Positions 32,901 through 41,900 of a stretch of 51,856 nt of DNA are shown piece after piece; the stretch's first letter is position 1; each line of letters begins with the position of its first letter. Made by a program: the position numbers and the translations under genes. Below the pieces are notes generated by a model that saw only the letters and a list, made by a program, of their open reading frames with translations, did no database searches and was not told the DNA's origin. Source of the stretch: an uncultured Clostridia bacterium (lineage in GTDB: Bacteria; Bacillota; Clostridia; Christensenellales; Borkfalkiaceae); contig CAKQWM010000013.1 in NCBI GenBank assembly GCA_934278995.1, positions 1 through 51,856 of the forward strand, written 5' to 3'.

Positions 32901-35900
32901 TCGTTCGTCGCAATCGCGGTAAATACGGAATCGAGTTCGAGATTCAACGCTTCGTTTACCGACGCGATATCGGTTTCAAACGCGGTGAACAGACCGAGAA
33001 GATCGGATAACTTAACGCCGTTATAAACGTTGGCGAGAGTAGAGAATACTCTGTTCGCGTTGAAATCAAACGCTACGTCTGTCATATCCTTGACCGAAAT
33101 ACCGTAAGTAGCGACCAGGAACTTGTTAGCGTCTGCGGGAACGTCTGCGGGAGCGATCATATCGCCTACCGTTATATCTCCGTATTCGCCTATGAGTTCG
33201 TTTAAGATATCGCTGCTTAACGCTATATCTGCTATTCTCATAAGTTTTGTATCGAGAACTTTATCAAGCGCTTTGTTTCCGGATAAATCGAATCCGAATA
33301 ACCTTACTACGGAATTAACGTCGGATTTTTGGAAAATGCTCTTTACTACCGCTAACTTGTCGTTTAAGTCTTTTGCCGCTATTACGTCGTAAACGTCGTT
33401 AACGCTTATTGCGAAGGTTTCATTAAGTAAGGTGTTGTTTAAATTTTCAAGTTCTTCGGTTGCGATAAAGTCGCCTAAGGTAACGTCACCGACTAAGTCG
33501 AGAGCGGCGGTAATCTTGTTTTCCGCAAGTACGACGTCAACGATTTCGATGAATTTGACCGAGAACAATTTGATTAAGCCGTTGTTATCCTGATCGGTTA
33601 CGCCGAATAATTTTAACGCGTCGCCGACAGCGGAGTTTGCGTAAATTGCTTTCGCTCTTTCGATCTTACCCGTCATACCTTCGGCAGTCATTACTTCGTA
33701 AACGTCTTTAACGCTTATTGCGAAGGTTTCGTTAAGTAAGGTGTTGTTTAAATTTTCAAGTTCTTCGGTTGCGATAAAGTCGCCTAAGGTGATATCTTTG
33801 ACCAACGAAACAGCCGCTTCGAGTTTGTTTTCCGCAAGTACGGCGTCAACGATATCGACTAATTTGACCGAGAACAACTTGCTTAAGCCGTTGTTGTCCA
33901 TATCGGTTACGCCGAATAATTTTAACGCGTCGCCGATAGCGGAGTTTGCATAAATCGCTTTCGCTCTTTCTATCTTACCCGTCATACCTTCGGCAGTCAT
34001 TACTTCGTAAACGTCTTTAACGCTTATTGCGAAGGTTTCGTTAAGTAAGGTATTGTTTATATCTTCGAGTTCTTTGGTTGCGATAAAGTCGCCCAAAGTG
34101 ATATCTTCGACCAGCGAAACAGCCGCTTCGAGTTTGTTTTCCGCAAGGAAGGCGTCAACGATGCCGACAAACTTAATCGCAAAGAGTTTTCTTATACCGC
34201 TGTTGTTCATATCGGTTACGCCGAATAATTTTAACGCGTCGCCGATAGCGGAGTTTGCGTAAACCGCTTTCGCTTTTTCGATTCTCGCCTGATTATTTTC
34301 GGCTACGATGATATCGTAAATCGTCTGAACGTTTATAGCGTAAGTTTCGCTTAACAGTACGTTTTCGGTTCCTTCAACGGGAGCGATAAAGTCTCCTAAG
34401 GAAATATCGCCAACAATACCGACGAATGCGTCGAGTTTGTTTTCGGCAAACGCCGCGTCTATAACGTCGTTAATCTTTACGGCGAGAAGTTTTGCGATAG
34501 CGTTGTTATCCCGATCGGTTACGCCCATCATCGAAAGGACGTTGCCGAACGTAATACTGTCATAAAGCGATTTGACTACTTCCATCGCGTCCTTCGCGTT
34601 TTCGGTCGCAAGAAGTCTGAATAAAGTATCTACACTGAACGAGAGAGTCGCCGCGATGAAGGCGTTACCCGTTATTTCGTCGGGAAGATACGTCGCTACG
34701 GCGTCGGCAAGGGTAATCTCGCCGTATTCCGCGCGGATAGCCGACAATACGTCGGTCGATGACAACAAACCTAATAAGAATCTGAATTCCGTATCGAGTA
34801 CGGCGTTCAAAGCGTCGTTATCGGTTTTTTGTACGCCGAAGAGAGCGGTTACGTCGAAAAGTTGAACTTTGTCGAATATATCCGCAAGATCGCCTGCGAC
34901 GTTTTCGCTGCCGATTAAGTCGTAAACCTTTTTGACGGTTACGTTCAGAATGGCGTTGATGAACTTATTGTCTAATACTTCGTCGGGGAGAACAGTGGTT
35001 CCCGTAACGGTTTCGACGTCGTTCATAACGTTTCTGACGGAGATAGGACCAACCGTGTCTAATACGTATCCTTTAAGGTCGCCGTCCGCTATCGCCCTGA
35101 TAAGTTTGTCTATTCTTGCGTCAAACAAAGGTTCGGCGCAGGAAACGGGCGCTTTGTCGATTTCCGCAAGCGAGAAGATATCGGCAAACTTGACGCCGTT
35201 ATACAAATCGGCTATCGCGTAAAGCAACGTTTGAACGCTGCCGGCGTTGGTAAAGTCGATTACGGTGTTTGCCGAAACGCCGAGCGTCGCTTTTATGAAA
35301 GCGTTGCCGGAAATCTTTTCGGGTAACAGGAACCCTACAAGGTCGTGAACGGTAATGCTGTAAGCAAAATCTCTCAGGAAGTAAAGAAGTGTGCCGTTAA
35401 ACGACGCTTCGATGACGTCGGCAAATTTTACGGCGTAAAGTTTATCTATAACGCCTACGCCTTTTTCGTTCAGGTAAGCCAACGAGCCTACGCTTCCGAT
35501 AGTGGTCGAGCCGACGAGTTTGACAAGATCGTCTTTTAACGCTTCCTGTCCCGCAACGTCATCGTAAATGGTTCCGAGTTTGATATTTAATAAGTTGGTG
35601 AAGATTTCGTCGAGTTCTTTGCCTTCGCTCGTTGCCTTCCACGCGCCTTCTACAAAAGATACGATGTAGATACCTACGCTGTAAACCGTGTCGTTTTTGA
35701 AGGTTATGTCGCCGATTGCAACGTCGCCGAAGGTTTCGTAAAGATACGCGAATAAGCGTTTTTCGGTTATTGCGCCTAAAACGTCGTTTAATTTAACCGC
35801 GAATACAGTGCCTACCGCTTCGGTGGGTACCTGCGAGTAGAACAAACCGACCGCGTCGCCTACGGTAACCTTGTCGAAAATACCGTAGAATACGTCCAGA

Positions 35901-38900
35901 AGTTTATTCTGATCGCCGTTTGCTTTGATAAGTTCGGTTACGGTACCGACGCCGATCGAAAGCAACGCTTTGACAAAAGCGTTTTCGGTGTCGATCTTAC
36001 CGACGAGAAGATCCTCAATCGCCGCGCCTACGGTTACGTCATTAAATTCGGTTCCGATTGCGGTGAGTTTATCTTGTTCGACGATAAAGTCGATTACGAA
36101 GTTTATTTCGGTATCGAGAAGATTTCTTAACGCTTTGTTCGTGATTTCTTCTTTATAGGCGAGCGTAAGTACGTCGTTTAAAGTCAGTTCATCGAAAATT
36201 TCCTGTAACTGATAAACGATTTCGGAAGTCGTCTTGGATTTGGAAAGTTCAATAACGTCGTTTACCGAAATACCGCGTACGGCTTTCATAAACGAGTTGT
36301 TTTCGACTTCTTCGGGAAGGAAGATGTCTATTACGTTGCCGAGCGTTATCTTACCGAACGTTCCCGTCCAGTAATCGGCTTTGTTCGCGTTTTCGGCAAG
36401 TTCGAATAACTTGATACCCAAAACGGCGCCTGCTAATTCGTTAAGTTCGGCGTAAGGTTCGGCTAAAACGTAACCGCTTTCGTCACCGACTATTACGTTC
36501 GTAACTTTGCAGAGAGTCAATATCGCGTGGCAAACGTCGCCTATCGTCGTGTCGGCGAAAGTCGTTTTTACAAATTCTGTCATGGTGCCGTTAAGCGCGG
36601 CGTCTAAGATATCGGTTATAAGGATTTTCTCAACGGTGTCGATAAGTTTCGATGAAGGAAGCGTGGCAAACGTCGAGATAACGTCGCCGACGCATATACC
36701 TATATATCTATTGCGGATTACTTCGAGCGCTTCCCTTACGGTTTTTGCCGTAACCATATTTAATATATCGTTTACGTCGAACGAAAGGCTTGCCGCAACG
36801 AAAGGATTTGAAACCTTTTCATCGGGGATAAATTGTTTTATCGCATCGCCGAGCGAAATATCGCCGAATTCACTTGATATTTCTCCTACGATATCGGTTG
36901 CGACGATTAACCCGAAGAAGAAGGCAAACTCCGTATCGAGTATATCGTTCAGGGCGTCGTTGTTCGTATTGTTAACACCGAACAATGCCGCGACGTCGAA
37001 CAGTTGAACGTTGTCGAACATCTCGCTTAACAGATAAACGAGATCCGCTTTAGTCTGAACTTTCGTAAGTTCAATAACGTCGTTTACCGAAACGGCTGTA
37101 GCGGCGGCGACGAAAAGATTCTTTTCGGTTTCTTCGTCGATAAAGTAGTTGACAAAGTCTCCGACTTTTACGTTTTTGACAAGGTCGAGCCAGTATTCGC
37201 CGTTATTACGGTTATCTACGATGTTGTTTACGGAAACGCCGAATATTATCTGAGCAATATTCTCGAATTCCGCGTATTTTTCGGCGAGTTTATATTTGCT
37301 TGCCGTGGCGGACGCTTCGTTCTTTTCAACGACGCCGTTTGCTCCGGCGATTGCGAATATAGCGTAAATTACGTCGCCCAACGTTACGTTGCCGACTATT
37401 GCCAACGTTTTTTCGATATAAGGCGTCTTGTCTTCGGCTTTGATTCCTCTGTATATACCGCCGAAGGTCACGTTCATGATACCCGCTATAACTTCGGGAA
37501 TAACGTCACCCGTAACAACCCATTTACCGTTGTCTTTTTCGGCTTTGGTGTTGAGAAGGTTCAGCATATTGACGAAGTACGCGGTTACGTCGCCGACCTT
37601 GTTAAGGTGGAAGGTCTTGTAAAGTAACGCGTTAACGGAATGAATGTCTTTAAGAGCGTTTTCTTCCGTGAAGAATTCTCCGAGCGCGAGGTTGAACAAG
37701 TTGTCGCTGAAGTCTCTGAATTCGTTATCCAAAGCGAAGCCCTTCGTCGTCTGAACGAGGTTCATTCCGATTGCTTTCGTTACGGTGTCGGTTAATCCCG
37801 TGTACGCCGTAAGTAAGTTTGCTATCGTTATATGATTTTTAATATTGTCGAATAACGGATAACCCTTTGTCAAAGTGGTCGCTACCTTTTCTTTAAGGAG
37901 CGTATCCATGAGAGAGTTATAACCGATTTCGTTGGTGTATTTTTCGCCGTCCGAGGTATATCCGAGATCTTTACCCAAAACGCTTCCCCACGTTGCGTCT
38001 TCACCCAAAACGTCGGTTACGAGTTTAACGAGTAACGCGTTATCGGCAAAGTAAAGAACGATGCCTGCGGTAGCCGCCGCCGCGATTATACCTATCCGTA
38101 CGCCGTCGGGAAGTTGTTTGAAGGCTTCCGTTAAGGTGTTTGCGAGATCTTCCGTGTCGCCCGTTGCGATACCCTGTAAGGTTTTACCGATGTCGAGGCT
38201 CAGAATCGTTTTGAGGCTCTCGATTTCGGGAACGGCGGCAAACAGCGTGAACACGTCTTCGAGTTTAACGCCATTATAAAGATTCGCCGCCGCAAGGAGA
38301 GAATCTTTTGTAGTTTCCGCGGAAACGATATTTATAACCGTGTTCGCAGAAATTCCGAGCGTAGCGTTCATAAACGCGTTGGCTTTTAATTCGCCGGGTA
38401 GTAAGAACCCTACGAGATCTCTTATTGTAATATTGAAAGCGAAGTCTTTAAGGAAGTCAACTATCGTACCGTCGAAAGCGTTCGTTACTATATCGGAAAG
38501 TCTGACTGCGTAAAGTTTATCGACTAAACCGATTTGCAATTCGGAATTGTCGTAAACAAGTTTGCCGAATTCTGCTAAAGTAGTGTTGCCCGCTATTTTT
38601 ACAAGGTCTTCTTTTAATTCTTCCTGACTTACTACGCCGTCGTAAACGTCGCCGAGTTTAACGTTCAGAAGTTCTGTTAAAAGTTCGTCGAGGTTTCCGT
38701 CTTCTGAAACGGCAAACCACTTATCTCCTACGCGCGATACTGTGTATTTGAGTACGGTATGTTCTTTATCGGTCGTAAAGATTACGCTGCCGATGGAAAT
38801 GTTACCGAAAGTTTCGTAAAGATAAGCGATAATGCGACCTTCCGCTACCGCGGAAATCAAATCGTTGATCAACACGTCGGCAATGGTGGAAATTGCTTCG

Positions 38901-41900
38901 TGATTATTCTTGTATTCTTCTTTCAGGAAGAGCGACATTATATCGCCCACGTACACGCCCGCGTACCTATTCTTAATAACCTTTAAAACGTCCTCTTGCG
39001 TTTTCGCTCCGCAAATCGTGAAGATATCGCCGAGCGTTATCGAAAGAGTTGCCTTTACGAACTGGTTTTCAAGGTCGATTTTGCCTTTCAGAAGATCGCC
39101 GAAAGCGTCGCTAAGGCTTATATCATTGAATTCGTAAGCGAGGTCTCCGAAAATATCGCCGGTAACGGCAAGCCCGATTAAGAAGTTTAATTCGGTATCG
39201 AGCAATTTGTTGAGAGCCGCGTTGTTCGTCGTGGTAACCTTGAACAACTCGGTAATATTGTTTATCGTTACTCCGTCGAAGATTTCCTGCAGGTTATAGA
39301 CTATATCCGCAACGCTTCCCGCTTTTACTATCGCAAGTACGTCGTTAACGGAAACGCCTCTTACCGCTTTGAAGAAAGCGTTGGCTTTGAGTTCGTCGGT
39401 CAAAAGGAAGTCAACGACGTTGCCTATCGTCGTCTCGCCGAACACGCCGAGCCAGTATTCGCCGTTCGCGGCGTTTTCGACAACGTCCGCTATTTTAATT
39501 CCGAATACGGTCTTTGCAAGAGTGTCGAGGTCTGCGTATTTTTCGGTAAGAGCATATCCGCAATCACTCGAATCTTTAACCATCAAGCCGGAAACTTTTG
39601 CGAGCGAAAGTACTGCGTAAACTATATCGCCTACGTTGGTGTTGCCGAGTTTTAATATGAGTTTTTGTCTGACGAGTTCGGAATCGCCCGATTTAAAGGC
39701 TCTTACGATACCGCCTATCGTGGTGTTTGCCGCGTTCTGAATAAGTTCGGCAAGATAATCGCTCGTAACCGTCCAGTTGTTGCCGGCGTAAGTAAATTTG
39801 ATTTCCAGCGGTAATACCTTATTGAAAAGGTACGCGGTAATATCGCCCACGGCTATTTTGCCGAAACGTTCGAGCCAATATTCTCCGTTGAGGTTGCTAA
39901 GAACTTCTTCTACCGTAACGGAAAGTATTTTTCCGGAAAGCGCTTCGAAGTCGGCGTATTCGCCAACGGTTACGTATTTGACTTTTTCGCCGTCGGTTAC
40001 TTTATCGATGACGTTTTCGACGCCTGCAATCTTCAGCGCGCTATATACGACCTCTCCCAAAGAAATATCGCCGTATTCGTACATAAGATCGCCTTTTACG
40101 TCTTTGGAGATGATAAGACCGAACAGGAATTCAAAGTCGGTGCCGAGGATTCTTTCGATTACGCCGTAGTTATAAGCGGAAAGATCAAGCCCCGTAAGTT
40201 CGACTACCGTTCCTATGGTTACGCCTGCGAAAATTTCCTGCAACCGATATACCAGAGTAGGCATATCCTCGCTTTGCGCTATATCTATAATATCGTTTAC
40301 GGAAACGTTCAATATGGCGGCGATAAAGCCGTTTGATTTGACGTTTTCGGGTATGAAACTACCGACTACGTCGTTTATTTTAACCGCGCCGAAAGATTCT
40401 CTTACAAGTTGAAGAGCGTCAGGATCGCGTAACTCAGCGACGGTAATGTTGAATAAGCCGGAAAGCACCGCGCCCATTGTACCCGTTACTTCCCACTTGC
40501 CGTCTTTTAAAGAGGCGGTCATATCGGGCGCGAATTTATTGATAAAGTACGCGATGGGATCGCCGATTTTTACGTTTCCTAACTTTTCAAACCACCAATC
40601 CACGCTGTTCGCGTTGGTTGCTATATCTGCTACGGAGAGGCTGAACAAAGCGTTTGCCAAATTGTTGAAATCGGAGTATTCGGCAGTCATTTCGTAACCG
40701 CTGTCGGTTGCGGCGGTCTGCACGTATCCTTTCAAGCCCGCTAATTCCAGAACGGCGTAAACGATATCGCCTACGTTCGTAGCGCCTAACTTGGCGAAAA
40801 TCTTTTGTTTGATGAGTTCGGGATCGCCCGACTTAAAGGCTCTTACGATACCTCCTATCGTGGTATTGACCGTGTTCTGAATAAGCCCCGCAAGATAATC
40901 GCTCTTGACAACCCATTTGCCGTTGTCGTAATTGAGTTCCACTTCGAGAGGTAAAACCTTATTTATAACGTAAGCGGTAAGGTCGCCTATTGCGATTTTA
41001 CCAAGACGGTCAATCCAGAATTCGCCGTTCGTAACGTTATTTCTGATGTCGCTTACGGTAAGCGTCAGAATAACCTTCGACAAAGGCGCGAAGTCCGCAA
41101 GTTCTCCGCCGAGTAAATATGTAGTCTTGCCGTTTTCCACGGTTTTTTGGAGATATTCGTCCATACCCGCTAAAAGAAGCGCGGTATAGGCAACGTCGGC
41201 TATCTGAATACCGTCAACTATCGACATAAAGTCGAAATCGTAACTGTCGTCAAACAAGGCGACAAAACGAGCGACGGGCATCGTCATCAAAGGAATAAGA
41301 CCTTCTGCAACGTATTTACCGTCTTTTTGCCAGTTGTTGGCGGATTCGTCGTATTTAAATCCCGTTAAGGCGCCGAAAATATCGCCTACTCTGTATTGTC
41401 CGATAAAACTCTCGGCAATTTCGGTAGGAGATTTATCTCCGTCCAAAATGGCGATAACGCCTTTGAAGATATTGCCGAGCTTATAGTCCATCAAAAGCCC
41501 CAAAGCGTCGTCGGAAGGTTCTACTCCTGCGATTTCGCCTATGGTAAGATGCCCTATCGCTTCGTCGAAAATAGAGAGTATGTCCTGAACCTTGTATTCG
41601 TCGCGGATAAAGGAGTCTATTCTGACGTTCAGCAATGCGTCAACTATCTTAATCGACTCGAGTTGCTTCTGAACGCCTTCGTCAACGAAGGAATAGACGG
41701 CGTCACGAAGAGTCGTGCCGTCGAGAGCGACTTTAAGGCTTAGTTTAAGATTGTCCATAATGGCTTCTTCGCCGCCACCTAAAACGTCGCTTACCTTAAT
41801 CGTGCCGAGGCGTTCGATTATAAGCGGATATCTTCCGTTTTCGTCGGGTTTAAAGATGGTTTCGTAAACGGTCATAAGCGACAAGTCGCCCGCCGCCGCG

